Positions 26,046-35,010 of a DNA stretch of 61,695 nt are shown here, one piece after another (within the stretch, counting starts at the first letter, position 1; each line of letters starts with the position of its first letter). A program made the translations under genes and the position numbers. The stretch spans positions 1-61,695 of the forward strand of contig NZ_JABXIN010000033.1 of the NCBI RefSeq assembly GCF_013373065.1, read 5' to 3'. Below the pieces are notes generated by a model. That model had not been told where the DNA came from. It made no database searches and saw only the letters and a list, made by a program, of their open reading frames with translations. Source of the stretch: Algoriphagus sp. GTDB taxonomy: Bacteria > Bacteroidota > Bacteroidia > Cytophagales > Cyclobacteriaceae.

Positions 26046-27909
26046 GGCTTTACCCTCCCTTCTTTTTATCTTCTTCTTTACAATCATCAGCTCTTGGTCG
26101 CAAGAGGTGATTAAAGATTATTTTCGTTCCCCAGTGAAGCCGGGAGGACGAAATTACCTTTCTGGAAATTTCTCAGAACTTCGTCCCAATCACTTCCATA
26201 CAGGATTGGATTATAAGTTTGGGGGTGTCGAAGGCGAACCCATCTATGCAGCTGCAGATGGATGGGTCCATCGAATTAAAATCTCCACTTTCGGTTACGG
26301 AAATGTTATTTACTTAAAGCATCCCACCGGGCATATTACCCTTTACGGGCACCTTCGGAATTTCAACGAAAAGCTCCACCGATACATCCTTGAAAAGATG
26401 TATGAAGCACAGGTTAATGAATTGGAACTCTATCCGGAACCGGGAGAATTACCGGTAAAAAAAGGTGAGCAAATTGCTAATGGAGGAAATTCAGGGAGTT
26501 CAGGCGGCCCTCATTTACACTTTGAAATCCGTGACAGTTTAGACCGAGCCATGGATCCTTTACAATTTGGTTTCCCGGAAATCTTGGATAATATCCCGCC
26601 AACCCCTCAGACCATTGCTTTGGTTCCTTTGGACATCAACTCACGCATCAATGGAGAATTTGCCCGAAAGGAATTCAGTTTGGTGAAAAATGGCTCAAAC
26701 TACTCCATTCCCCAAACCATTGAAATCACGGGACGTGTAGGACTGGAAATTCGGAGTTTTGATCAATTGGATGGGGCAAGCAATCGAAACGGTTTCCCTC
26801 ATTTTGAGCTATGGAAAAATGATTCCTTGAACTTTTCATTGACCGTTGATAAAGTAGATTTCAATTTCACCCGTCAATTCTTACTTCACACACATCAAAA
26901 CCGATTTACAAAACTCTATTTCCAACCGGAGTTAAAATTCGACTACTTTTTCCCAAAAAAACCAGAAACCGGTCATTTGGAAGCAGCAATCGGGGAAAAG
27001 TCCAACTACCAACTTCGGCTTCGGGATGCCTATGATAATGAGCGGAAAATCAATCTTACCCTTTTGGGGAAAGACCAGGAGTTTTTTGTCAATTTACCTA
27101 CTCCCCCACAACGCGCAGAAATCGAATATTTAGGCAATATTCTGAAAATTACAGCTCCAACCAGTAATCTGGGAGGGTTGGCGCAGTTTTATGTTGGAAG
27201 TAAAATATTTGAGATGCTTCCAGCCTATCAAGACGAACAAATGCGCGTTTACCTGTGGGATATGCGTTTTGGAATCCCAGAAGAAGTTGACCTTTGCTCG
27301 GAGGTGCTCATTCCGGAGGTAAAACAGCGAATCCCCTTTGGAGAGGAACATCTTTTCGCAGAAAAATCTGTTCAGATTCGCCTTTCAGAAAGTACCTTAT
27401 TGGAGGATTTATATTTGAGGATCAGCGAAAATGGGTCTTCTACCAATCCAAGCCTTCAAATCAACGATAGCGATGAATATCTTTGGAATTCCATGGAAGT
27501 TTTATGGAATATTTCCAGCGGAAATTTTGATAAAAGCCGAACACATGTTTATCAACTGAGTCCAAGCGGAAGAAAAACATTTGTGGGTGGAACTTGGGAA
27601 GATGCATCAATCCGCTTTTCCACCAGAAATTTTGGTACTTTTACTCTTGCTGAAGATAAGACTGGTCCTATCATTCGTCCAGCTAGAATCAGTCGCGAGG
27701 AAATTCGATTTACGATTCGAGATGAACTTTCGGGAATCAAGAATTTTGAAGCGTATGTGGATGGAAAGTGGGTTTTAATGCGATATGAACACAAAAAATC
27801 CCTGATTTGGTCCGAGACCTTGGACAAACAACCTTTGACTGGTCAAGTTATACTAAGGGTAACAGACCAAGCTGGAAACGTCAGCGAATGGAAAGGAACC
27901 ATTTCTTGA
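26032..27909 (+). CDS. M23 family metallopeptidase (LytM-like)
   Basis: Start is TTG 26032, which alone gives the signal peptide KLNKALPSLLFIFFFTIISS; no ATG gives a comparable one. The catalytic domain is N-terminal: HFHTGLDYKFGG with two zinc ligands, YAAADGWVHRIK, and GGPHLHFEIRDS with the HLH pair (near residue 163). About 400 residues of beta-rich sequence follow with no recognised domain. It is predicted to cut peptidoglycan cross-bridges. It overlaps the FAH gene by 14 bases. Confidence 0.87.
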   Translation: MKLNKALPSLLFIFFFTIISSWSQEVIKDYFRSPVKPGGRNYLSGNFSELRPNHFHTGLDYKFGGVEGEPIYAAADGWVHRIKISTFGYGNVIYLKHPTGHITLYGHLRNFNEKLHRYILEKMYEAQVNELELYPEPGELPVKKGEQIANGGNSGSSGGPHLHFEIRDSLDRAMDPLQFGFPEILDNIPPTPQTIALVPLDINSRINGEFARKEFSLVKNGSNYSIPQTIEITGRVGLEIRSFDQLDGASNRNGFPHFELWKNDSLNFSLTVDKVDFNFTRQFLLHTHQNRFTKLYFQPELKFDYFFPKKPETGHLEAAIGEKSNYQLRLRDAYDNERKINLTLLGKDQEFFVNLPTPPQRAEIEYLGNILKITAPTSNLGGLAQFYVGSKIFEMLPAYQDEQMRVYLWDMRFGIPEEVDLCSEVLIPEVKQRIPFGEEHLFAEKSVQIRLSESTLLEDLYLRISENGSSTNPSLQINDSDEYLWNSMEVLWNISSGNFDKSRTHVYQLSPSGRKTFVGGTWEDASIRFSTRNFGTFTLAEDKTGPIIRPARISREEIRFTIRDELSGIKNFEAYVDGKWVLMRYEHKKSLIWSETLDKQPLTGQVILRVTDQAGNVSEWKGTIS

Positions 27910-27935
27910 TAATTTTAACTAAAACCGATTAAGCT

Positions 27936-28385
27936 ATGTCACTAGAAGTTGGCCAAATGGCACCTGATTTTGAAGCAAAAATTGAAAGTGGAGAAACTAT
28001 CAAACTTTCTGATTTCAGAGGTAAGAAAGTGATCCTGTATTTTTATCCTAAAGACAATACGCCGGGTTGTACGGCTCAGGCTTGCAACCTTCGGGACAAC
28101 TATGAGGCATTACAGGAAGCTGGTTATGTCGTTTTAGGAATCAGCTCTGATTCTGAAAAATCCCACCAAAAATTTATTGAAAAGCAATCTTTACCTTTCT
28201 CTTTGATTGCAGATGAGGATAAAAAAGTCCATGAACTCTATGGCACTTGGGTAGAAAAATCCATGTATGGACGAAAATATATGGGAACTGCCCGAACCAC
28301 TTTTGTCATTGATGAAGACGGAAAAATCGCCGAGATTATCGAAAAAGTAAAAACAAAAGATCATACTGCACAAATTCTACACTAA
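27936..28385 (+). CDS. bcp: Thioredoxin-dependent thiol peroxidase (BCP peroxiredoxin)
   Basis: The 149-residue protein has NTPGCTAQACNLRD with the peroxidatic C45 and resolving C50, the five-residue spacing typical of BCP. SDFRGKKVILYFYPKD precedes it. It reduces hydroperoxides in the cytoplasm. It lies 27 bases after M23 and 12 before the transketolase gene, probably one operon. Confidence 0.95.
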   Translation: MSLEVGQMAPDFEAKIESGETIKLSDFRGKKVILYFYPKDNTPGCTAQACNLRDNYEALQEAGYVVLGISSDSEKSHQKFIEKQSLPFSLIADEDKKVHELYGTWVEKSMYGRKYMGTARTTFVIDEDGKIAEIIEKVKTKDHTAQILH

Positions 28386-28396
28386 CCCCCAGCCAC

Positions 28397-29248
28397 ATGG
28401 AAAAATTAGCTATTGAACAACTTCAAAAAATCTGTACGCAGTTGCGACGGGATGTACTCCGTATGGTACATGCTGTTCAATCTGGCCATCCCGGAGCACC
28501 CTTGGGTTGCGCAGAGTTTTTTGTAGGCCTTTATTTTGACAAACTTCGACACAATCCGGATTTCAATATGGATGGAAAAGGCGAAGACCTATTTTTCTTA
28601 TCCAATGGTCATCTTTCAGCCGGATGGTATTCTGTTTTGGCTCGAAGCGGCTATTTCCCCATTGAGGAACTACGGACATTTCGAAAAATTAATTCCCGCC
28701 TCCAAGGACATCCTGCTACTGAAGAAGGACTACCAGGGATTCGAATTGCCTCCGGTTCCTTAGGACAGGGGCTTTCTGTTGCTATTGGAGCAGCTCAAGC
28801 CAAAAAATTAAACGGAGACGATACCTTAGTGTATGTCCTGATGGGCGATGGCGAATTGCAAGAAGGCCAAGTATGGGAAGCAGCGATGTATGGCGCTCAT
28901 TATGGCGTAGATAATCTAATTGCTACTGTCGATTACAATGGACAGCAAATTGATGGCCCTACTGAAAAGGTCATGGACCTCAAAAACCTCAAAGCCAAAT
29001 GGGAAGCCTTTGGTTGGGAAGTCAATGAAATTAAAAATGGAAATAACCTTCAGTCTGTTTTGGATGGATTGGAAAAGGCAAAGTCCATGACAGGGAAAGG
29101 CAAACCTGTTCTCAACCTACTTTATACTGAAATGGGTTATGGGGTAGACTTTATGGTCGGCACCCATAAGTGGCATGGTTCCCCTCCTAATGATGAGCAA
29201 CTTGCAAATGCCTTGAGCCAATTGGAAGAAACGCTTGGTGATTATTGA
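28397..29248 (+). CDS. Transketolase, N-terminal (thiamine-PP binding) subunit
   Basis: The 283-residue protein equals the first domain of transketolase: HAVQSGHPGAPLGCAEFFVG, LSNGHLSAGWYSVL, and the TPP motif GDGELQEGQVWEAAMYG...VDYNGQQIDG. The second half is a separate gene directly downstream, the split arrangement common in archaea and many Bacteroidota. Together they work in the non-oxidative pentose phosphate pathway. Confidence 0.93.
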   Translation: MEKLAIEQLQKICTQLRRDVLRMVHAVQSGHPGAPLGCAEFFVGLYFDKLRHNPDFNMDGKGEDLFFLSNGHLSAGWYSVLARSGYFPIEELRTFRKINSRLQGHPATEEGLPGIRIASGSLGQGLSVAIGAAQAKKLNGDDTLVYVLMGDGELQEGQVWEAAMYGAHYGVDNLIATVDYNGQQIDGPTEKVMDLKNLKAKWEAFGWEVNEIKNGNNLQSVLDGLEKAKSMTGKGKPVLNLLYTEMGYGVDFMVGTHKWHGSPPNDEQLANALSQLEETLGDY

Positions 29249-29271
29249 TTTCCCACACAACAGAAAAGAAG

Positions 29272-30234
29272 ATGAGCTTAGATTTAAAATTCACATATAC
29301 TGAGAAAAAAGATACCCGTTCAGGTTTTGGAGATGGGTTTTTGGAAGTTGGTCGAAATAATCCTGATGTCGTGGGATTATGTGCCGATTTGATTGGATCC
29401 CTAAAAATGGGGGCTTTTCAAAAGGAATTCCCGGATCGTTTTTTCCAAACAGGAATTGCCGAAGCGAACATGATTGGCTTGGCAGCAGGAATGACAATCG
29501 GTGGAAAAATCCCCTTTGCCGGTACCTTCGCCAATTTTGCGACAGGCCGGGTTTATGATCAAATTCGTCAATCTGTCGCCTATTCGGAGAAAAACATCAA
29601 AATCTGTGCTTCCCACGCAGGATTAACTTTGGGTGAAGATGGGGCAACCCACCAAATTTTGGAAGATGTAGGTATGATGAAAATGCTTCCAAATATGACG
29701 GTCATCAACCCTTGCGATTACAATCAGACCAAGGCGGCAACCATTGCGATTGCGGATCACCATGGCCCGGTTTATTTGCGCTTTGGAAGACCTAGCTGGC
29801 CAATTTTCACTCCTGCTGATCAGAAGTTTGAAATCGGGAAAGCTTGGAAGATGATTGATGGGAAAGACGTGACCATTTTTGCCACGGGACATTTGGTATG
29901 GGAAGCAGTGGTTGCAGAGGCAATGCTTCGGGAAGAAGGAATCCATGCAGAGGTAATTAATATCCATACTATCAAACCCTTGGATCAAGAAGCAATTTTG
30001 GAATCTGTCGCGAAGACAGGCTGCGCCGTCTCTGCCGAAGAGCATCAAATCAATGGAGGTCTGGGTGACAGCATCGCCCAAACCCTGATTCTTCATCATC
30101 CAGCCCCTTTGGAATATGTTGGCGTGTATGATCAATTTGGAGAATCCGGCACCCCAGCACAATTGTTGGAAAAGTATGGTTTGAATGCTGAAAATATCGT
30201 CAAAGCTGCCAAAAGAGCTCTTGAACGAAAATAG
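29272..30234 (+). CDS. Transketolase, C-terminal (pyrimidine-binding and C) subunit
   Basis: Start ATG 29272 (MSLDLKFTYTEKK) is preferred to the TTG at 29245 that overlaps the previous gene. The 320-residue product has FFQTGIAEANMIGLAAGM with the catalytic-type glutamate, then CASHAGLTLGEDGATHQ and YLRFGRPSWP. The C-terminal domain has VSAEEHQINGGLGDSIAQ. It completes the split transketolase and ends before a terminator. Confidence 0.93.
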   Translation: MSLDLKFTYTEKKDTRSGFGDGFLEVGRNNPDVVGLCADLIGSLKMGAFQKEFPDRFFQTGIAEANMIGLAAGMTIGGKIPFAGTFANFATGRVYDQIRQSVAYSEKNIKICASHAGLTLGEDGATHQILEDVGMMKMLPNMTVINPCDYNQTKAATIAIADHHGPVYLRFGRPSWPIFTPADQKFEIGKAWKMIDGKDVTIFATGHLVWEAVVAEAMLREEGIHAEVINIHTIKPLDQEAILESVAKTGCAVSAEEHQINGGLGDSIAQTLILHHPAPLEYVGVYDQFGESGTPAQLLEKYGLNAENIVKAAKRALERK

Positions 30235-30263
30235 AATTCTTCCAAATCGGAAATAAATAATTA

Positions 30264-30294
30264 AAAAACCACGGATCTTTTGTCTGTGGTTTTT
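30264..30294 (+). terminator. Terminator after split transketolase
   Basis: The stem AAAACCAC/GTGGTTTT is followed by T residues, about 30 bases after the stop codon. Confidence 0.75.
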
Positions 30295-30311
30295 AGCTTT
30301 TAATCCAAATC

Positions 30312-30848
30312 ATGAAACTTTCAGACCAGCTCCAATTAGTTCCGGTACAAGCGAAGGATCAAAGCATCCTTTTCCAGCTAATGGAGACTATCTACAAATC
30401 TGCCTATTCGGATTTTTGGGAGGATGGTGGAGATTGGTATTTAAATCTGATATATAATCCTATACAAGTCGAAAAAGAATTAGCTCGGAGTCGTTCTCAC
30501 TATTTTTTTGTGGTATGGAATGATCAACAAATCGGAATCCTCAAGTACGATTATCCCTTTTCTCCTAGAGAAGTGGCTATTCCCAATGCCATGAAACTGC
30601 ACCGACTCTACCTTCATGAGGATTCGCATGGAAAAGGAGTTGCTAAACAGTTACTCCATCATTGCGAATCAGAGGCTAAAAAAGCAAATCTTGACTTCAT
30701 CTGGCTAGAGGCCATGAGCAAAAAGCCCCAGGCTAAGCGCTTTTATGAAAAAATAGGATTCGAAACCATCTTTCAATACAGGCTTTCATTTGATCTCCTT
30801 CTCCCTCAGTATCGCGAAATTGAAATCATGAGAAAAAGGATAAGTTGA
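30312..30848 (+). CDS. GNAT family N-acetyltransferase
   Basis: The 178-residue protein contains HRLYLHEDSHGKGVAKQLLH, the acetyl-CoA pyrophosphate-binding segment of GNAT enzymes, and WLEAMSKKPQAKRFYEKIGF, the usual C-terminal motif. The substrate is unknown. It stands between a terminator and a 36-base gap to the next gene. Confidence 0.88.
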   Translation: MKLSDQLQLVPVQAKDQSILFQLMETIYKSAYSDFWEDGGDWYLNLIYNPIQVEKELARSRSHYFFVVWNDQQIGILKYDYPFSPREVAIPNAMKLHRLYLHEDSHGKGVAKQLLHHCESEAKKANLDFIWLEAMSKKPQAKRFYEKIGFETIFQYRLSFDLLLPQYREIEIMRKRIS

Positions 30849-30884
30849 TCCATTCTACTATTTTTAGACAAATGCTTTATTCAC

Positions 30885-32438
30885 ATGTTCTTTTTAATTC
30901 AATTTTTACGATTAAGCTTGATTTGGTTTTTAGTCAGTGAAAACCAGGAATTTTCAACAAGCAAAGATATTTCTGACAGCAAAATTTTAACTGAAAGCGA
31001 AATCAATTTTTCGCAGCAGGAAACAGATGAACTTGTGGGGGTCTATTTTATGCCTTCATGGAACACCTCTCCTGACCCCAATGTGGACCGAGATAGCTTT
31101 TGGTCTTGTTTGCAGGATCCGAAAAATTGCGCCAGTCTTCAAAACCCAGGAATTTGGGGACCTAGGGGTAGAATTTATAATCGAAAATATCCCTACGAAG
31201 GGCCCTACTTAGATCGAAAACCGATCAAAGAATTAAAAGGATTTTATAAACGGACCGATCCGGAAGTAGCCCGCAAGCAACTACAATACATGAAGGCATA
31301 TGGCATAGACTTTTTTGCTTATGACTGGTTTTTCGGAAGGCATTATTACTATCACTTATATTTTGGACCTCAATCAAAAATCTACTATCCAGAAGGTTGG
31401 AAAATCGATCCCAATCGTGATGGCCGGGTTGCCGTCCCAGGGCTGGTGGAATGGGAGGATCAATTAGAGGTCTTACTTGCTGAAAATGCCAAACTCCCCA
31501 AAGATCAGCAGCTAAAATTTGCAATCAATTGGTGTGATGATAGCCATGAGCGCTGGATGCTATGGTTGAAGGTGGGTTCTCCGGATGAATTAGCTAGAAA
31601 AGCGAATTATTCGGGGGAAAAACCAGACCGTGAACTTTATATCAAAGTTCATGAAAAAATCACCCAGCTCTGGATCGATCAATACTTCAGCAGAGGTGAT
31701 TATCTAAAAGAAGAAGATGGAAGACCCGTAGTCTACTTTTATTTCCCTCAAGATGCAGAATCCCGAGCTGCTTATTACGGCTTAAGTCTTAAGGATTTAT
31801 TGGATCTTTCTCAAAAAACAGCCAAAAAAGCAGGGTTTCCGGGAATCAAATTTATCGCTGTAACTGCCGGCCCCATGTTGGAAAGAGAACGTGCTTACGG
31901 CCTATCTACTAAATGGAAGGCAAAAAACCCCAATCGTCCTTGGGAAGGAGGTACTTACCAAAACCGTCTACTTTTACAAGAATATGTCCCCAGACTTAAA
32001 TCCATGGGATTCGAGGGCATGACCGCGTATGTTTACCATAATTTCTATGAAAAGGATAACCGTTCTTATGCTGATATGCGGGAAACCTATCGGGGACATT
32101 GGAAAAAATGGAATGAAGAATTTAAAAATGACCCAAAATTCGAATATCAGGTTCCAGTAGCCATGGGATGGGATATGCGACCTGCAGGAGGAACTTGGCC
32201 ACAACAAACAGGATTTCCCTCTGAGCCTTACAAAGATCGGGTGCATAGTGATAAAGCCTCCTTTACCGCGAAACTCAAAGAAGCCCAGCAAGTTTCAAGA
32301 TCCTACCGTCCTAGTAATGGAAATACTGTGATGATTTGCTGTTGGAATGAATACCTTGAAGGAAACTACATCGAACCCACAGAAGGTCATGGATTTGATT
32401 ACTTAGAAGCGATAAAATCCGTTTTTGGGAACAAATAA
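30885..32438 (+). CDS. GH99/WbsX-like glycan-acting protein, exported
   Basis: The 517-residue protein has a hydrophobic N-terminus (MFFLIQFLRLSLIWFLVS) that may be a signal. The segments GVYFMPSWN, YGIDFFAYDWFFGRHYYY, FAINWCDD and CCWNEYLEGNYIEP near the end match the barrel of WbsX/GH99-like proteins, which occur with polysaccharide biosynthesis or breakdown. Whether it is a glycosidase or another enzyme is unclear. Conserved aspartates and glutamates are present in the loops. Confidence 0.6.
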   Translation: MFFLIQFLRLSLIWFLVSENQEFSTSKDISDSKILTESEINFSQQETDELVGVYFMPSWNTSPDPNVDRDSFWSCLQDPKNCASLQNPGIWGPRGRIYNRKYPYEGPYLDRKPIKELKGFYKRTDPEVARKQLQYMKAYGIDFFAYDWFFGRHYYYHLYFGPQSKIYYPEGWKIDPNRDGRVAVPGLVEWEDQLEVLLAENAKLPKDQQLKFAINWCDDSHERWMLWLKVGSPDELARKANYSGEKPDRELYIKVHEKITQLWIDQYFSRGDYLKEEDGRPVVYFYFPQDAESRAAYYGLSLKDLLDLSQKTAKKAGFPGIKFIAVTAGPMLERERAYGLSTKWKAKNPNRPWEGGTYQNRLLLQEYVPRLKSMGFEGMTAYVYHNFYEKDNRSYADMRETYRGHWKKWNEEFKNDPKFEYQVPVAMGWDMRPAGGTWPQQTGFPSEPYKDRVHSDKASFTAKLKEAQQVSRSYRPSNGNTVMICCWNEYLEGNYIEPTEGHGFDYLEAIKSVFGNK

Positions 32439-32480
32439 AGGGATACCACCGGTTTCATTCAACTTATTGATTAGCATATA

Positions 32481-32507
32481 AAAAGGGAGCATAAAAGCTC
32501 CCTTTTT
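32481..32507. terminator. Bidirectional terminator
   Basis: The stem AAAAGGGAGC/GCTCCCTTTT has a 6-base loop and lies between two convergent genes. Confidence 0.85.
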
Positions 32508-32525
32508 ATCTATTTCAAGTTCAAT

Positions 32526-33164
32526 TTAATCTTTTGAAATCAAACCCGCTTTTATAAGTTGATCTACAACAGTTTTAGAAAAGGTTTTAGAAAAGGTTTC
32601 AATGGAAGACGGATTGGTGGCTTCAGATTGAGAAGACCATATCAACTCTTCTGTATTTGCATCATACAAGTTAGCTTCTAGGTAGTAATTTTTATCTGTG
32701 GTGTAATATCCTGGATCATACATTACAGGATTGTAATAATTGTAATAACCCCAGAATCTACCATAGTACCCATATCTCATCGGTGCGTATGTTGTAGTAC
32801 CAGGAACATAACGTGTTTCATTAGTCTGATCCAATAGTGCTACCGTCAAGATCGCATCATTGCCATTTTCTCGAATTTTAGCTATGACCTGATCTTTATC
32901 GACTCCATTGGATCGGAATCCAGGAGGTAAAATATCGAAACTACTATTAGCCTCAATTCCTTCTGCAAGGAGAAGATTATCCAAATCCTGTTCTACGGTT
33001 TGTCTTGCCAATACATTGTCTGTCAAAGCCGTAACAAAAATTTTGGAATAGCCTTCGGCTGGTTTGTTAGGACTGGTCCAAGCGCCCAAAATTTTCACAC
33101 TTGGAGAACAAGAAGCCAATACTCCCACAAGTAAGGCTGAGAGAATAAATGATACCTTTTTCAT
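32526..33164 (-). CDS. Lipoprotein, probable DUF4136-like, operon gene 5
   Basis: The 212-residue protein has lipobox VLASC (Cys 19). It has a tyrosine-rich middle (YYGRFWGYYNYYNPVMYDPG) and a C-terminal helix with TFSKTFSKTVVDQLIKAGLI. The plan (small lipoprotein, YxW-type repeats, ELIWSSQSEA then C-terminal helix) resembles its DUF4136 neighbours. It is the last gene of the five-gene operon starting at 35664. Function unknown. Confidence 0.7.
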   Translation of the reverse strand: MKKVSFILSALLVGVLASCSPSVKILGAWTSPNKPAEGYSKIFVTALTDNVLARQTVEQDLDNLLLAEGIEANSSFDILPPGFRSNGVDKDQVIAKIRENGNDAILTVALLDQTNETRYVPGTTTYAPMRYGYYGRFWGYYNYYNPVMYDPGYYTTDKNYYLEANLYDANTEELIWSSQSEATNPSSIETFSKTFSKTVVDQLIKAGLISKD

Positions 33165-33168
33165 GATT

Positions 33169-33714
33169 TTAATTATTAATTTTTAAGAAGAGTAAATCCA
33201 CTGCACTTTGAATGGTTTCCTCCATATTTTTCTGTTTTTTGGGCAGGGCTCGGTCAATTGTACCAATCCAAACTGCTTCATCTTCACGATTATCCACCAA
33301 ATGCATGGTCAAGCTTCCTTCCTGATAAGTGTTTACAGGTACTTCCCGTACTGACCAGGTATAATTTCGCTGACCCGTGTACATGAAAGGATCCGTATAG
33401 GGGTTGGTTGTTCGGGTTTGTACTTTTTCTTGAACGGAAATTCCCAAGTTGATCTGCAAATCCGGATTATTGGGATCGAATTGAAGACCGCGTTCCTGCA
33501 TTTTGGCAGTGATCGCATCTTGGATCTCTTTGATATTGGTTTCAAAGTAAGGGCCTGGATTTTCAGGTCCTTTCACATCATAAAACCCAAAGGTCTTGTA
33601 TTCGCTCAGTTTAAAATCCTCATAGACGCCTTTTGGTACAATCACATATTTTTTCCCAGAACAGGCAATCATAAGGATTGGCACTACTAATAGGAAGAGA
33701 AATTTTGTTTTCAT
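33169..33714 (-). CDS. DUF4136 lipoprotein, operon gene 4
   Basis: The 181-residue protein has lipobox MIACS (Cys 18). LSEYKTFGFYDVKGPE and the C-terminal EAVWIGTIDRALPKKQKNME, followed by VDLLFLKI, are DUF4136 features. It lies four bases from the next gene on the same strand. An outer-membrane-associated role is inferred from the lipid anchor. Confidence 0.8.
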   Translation of the reverse strand: MKTKFLFLLVVPILMIACSGKKYVIVPKGVYEDFKLSEYKTFGFYDVKGPENPGPYFETNIKEIQDAITAKMQERGLQFDPNNPDLQINLGISVQEKVQTRTTNPYTDPFMYTGQRNYTWSVREVPVNTYQEGSLTMHLVDNREDEAVWIGTIDRALPKKQKNMEETIQSAVDLLFLKINN

Positions 33715-33733
33715 AACAAAGATTATTTAATGA

Positions 33734-34327
33734 TTATTTCAAGAATACAATACCCACATTTATGGAGAGGTTTGACTGCCCATTCAAATTCGAAGTTCCG
33801 AAAGAGGAATAATACTTCGCTCCTAATTTAAAACCAACCGATGGAGATGGTTCTAAAATGATTCCAACTTCTGGTCTAAGCGCAAATTGCCAATGGGTAT
33901 CTTCAGAAGTAAAAATACCCATATCTACCCTTCGCTTATTCGCAATAGTTCCCATTCCCAAGCCTGCATATGGTTTTACCATTCCTTCGGTGATTGGGAA
34001 ATAAGTCCCTGTCGCCAAAATTGGATAGGCATATTGATAGCGATACTGAATACCGGATAAAGAAGCAGTACCCTCCGTATAAACTTTATTTTCCTCTCGC
34101 TTATAAAGCGTAGTATGTCCTAATTCGCCACCAATAGCAAAATTACGCTTGGTAAAATATTGATATTCGATCGAAACACCTCTCACGGACACTTGATCAA
34201 TAAAATCAGCAGTATTTCCCATTGGGATGCTGACAGGTATTTGAATGGTGAATGCTGAAGTTTGTGCATTGGCAAAACCAAACGTTCCAACCAATACCAA
34301 AAGTGTCAATAATGATTTATAATTCAT
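33734..34327 (-). CDS. Outer membrane beta-barrel protein, operon gene 3
   Basis: The 197-residue protein has a signal peptide (LTLLVLVGTFGFANAQ). Alternating amphipathic strands follow, such as YKREENKVYTEGTASL, GIQYRYQYAYPILATGTYF and MVKPYAGLGMG, with a C-terminal LSINVGIVFLK strand ending in hydrophobic residues. This is the pattern of small 8-stranded porin-like barrels. Confidence 0.8.
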   Translation of the reverse strand: MNYKSLLTLLVLVGTFGFANAQTSAFTIQIPVSIPMGNTADFIDQVSVRGVSIEYQYFTKRNFAIGGELGHTTLYKREENKVYTEGTASLSGIQYRYQYAYPILATGTYFPITEGMVKPYAGLGMGTIANKRRVDMGIFTSEDTHWQFALRPEVGIILEPSPSVGFKLGAKYYSSFGTSNLNGQSNLSINVGIVFLK

Positions 34328-34329
34328 GA

Positions 34330-34977
34330 TTATTTTTCTAAGTATGGTGATTGAGAAAATGCTTGATCAATTCCCCTCGTAATCCGAGTTGCCACTTGAT
34401 CCTTGGAACCTTCCAATAATCCATTGATTATCGAAGACCATTGCACAGGAATCTTATCAGCTGCACTTTGTCCTTCTGGTTGTACCATTTGAATAAATAC
34501 CGAACCTGTACGGATTCGAGATACCTGTGGCGGGTAATAGCCGGGATAATACCATCCCCAACCTGGGCCCCAACCTGGATACCACCAGTTCCAATACCAC
34601 CAATCGTAAAAAAAGAAAATTTGATCCGTCTGAAGAGCCGAAGGCAAAAGAATCAAATCCGGATTAGCCGACTTGTCCACTTCTCTATAGCCCAAAGCAT
34701 TCATATTGGAGCGGATGGAATTAATAATGGTGGCGGAGTATACCGGATCAATAAATTCAGGTTCATATCCGGGTTCTCCTTCCACCAACTCGGTCGTAAT
34801 TTTGATTACTTTATCAGGCAAAGAGTAGGTTTCCTGACTTCCAAAATTAAAATCTGCATTATGGTTGGTATAGACGATGTCCAACTCATCCACGTATTCC
34901 GGTCCATCTGGAACACAGGCCAAAGTAGATAGGGCCATTAAAATTCCAAAGGGCCAGGAAGTAATTTTTCTTTTCAT
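34330..34977 (-). CDS. DUF4136-type lipoprotein, operon gene 2
   Basis: The 215-residue protein has lipobox STLAC (Cys 21). Its middle is tryptophan, glycine and tyrosine rich (FFYDWWYWNWWYPGWGPGWG), followed by VSRIRTGSVFIQMVQPEG and a C-terminal helix. DUF4136 is suggested by the ETYSLPDKVIKI start and SSIINGLLEGS tail. It is three bases from the barrel gene. Confidence 0.72.
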   Translation of the reverse strand: MKRKITSWPFGILMALSTLACVPDGPEYVDELDIVYTNHNADFNFGSQETYSLPDKVIKITTELVEGEPGYEPEFIDPVYSATIINSIRSNMNALGYREVDKSANPDLILLPSALQTDQIFFFYDWWYWNWWYPGWGPGWGWYYPGYYPPQVSRIRTGSVFIQMVQPEGQSAADKIPVQWSSIINGLLEGSKDQVATRITRGIDQAFSQSPYLEK

Positions 34978-35010
34978 ATAGTTACTATTTTTTAATTGAG
35001 AGCAAGAAAA

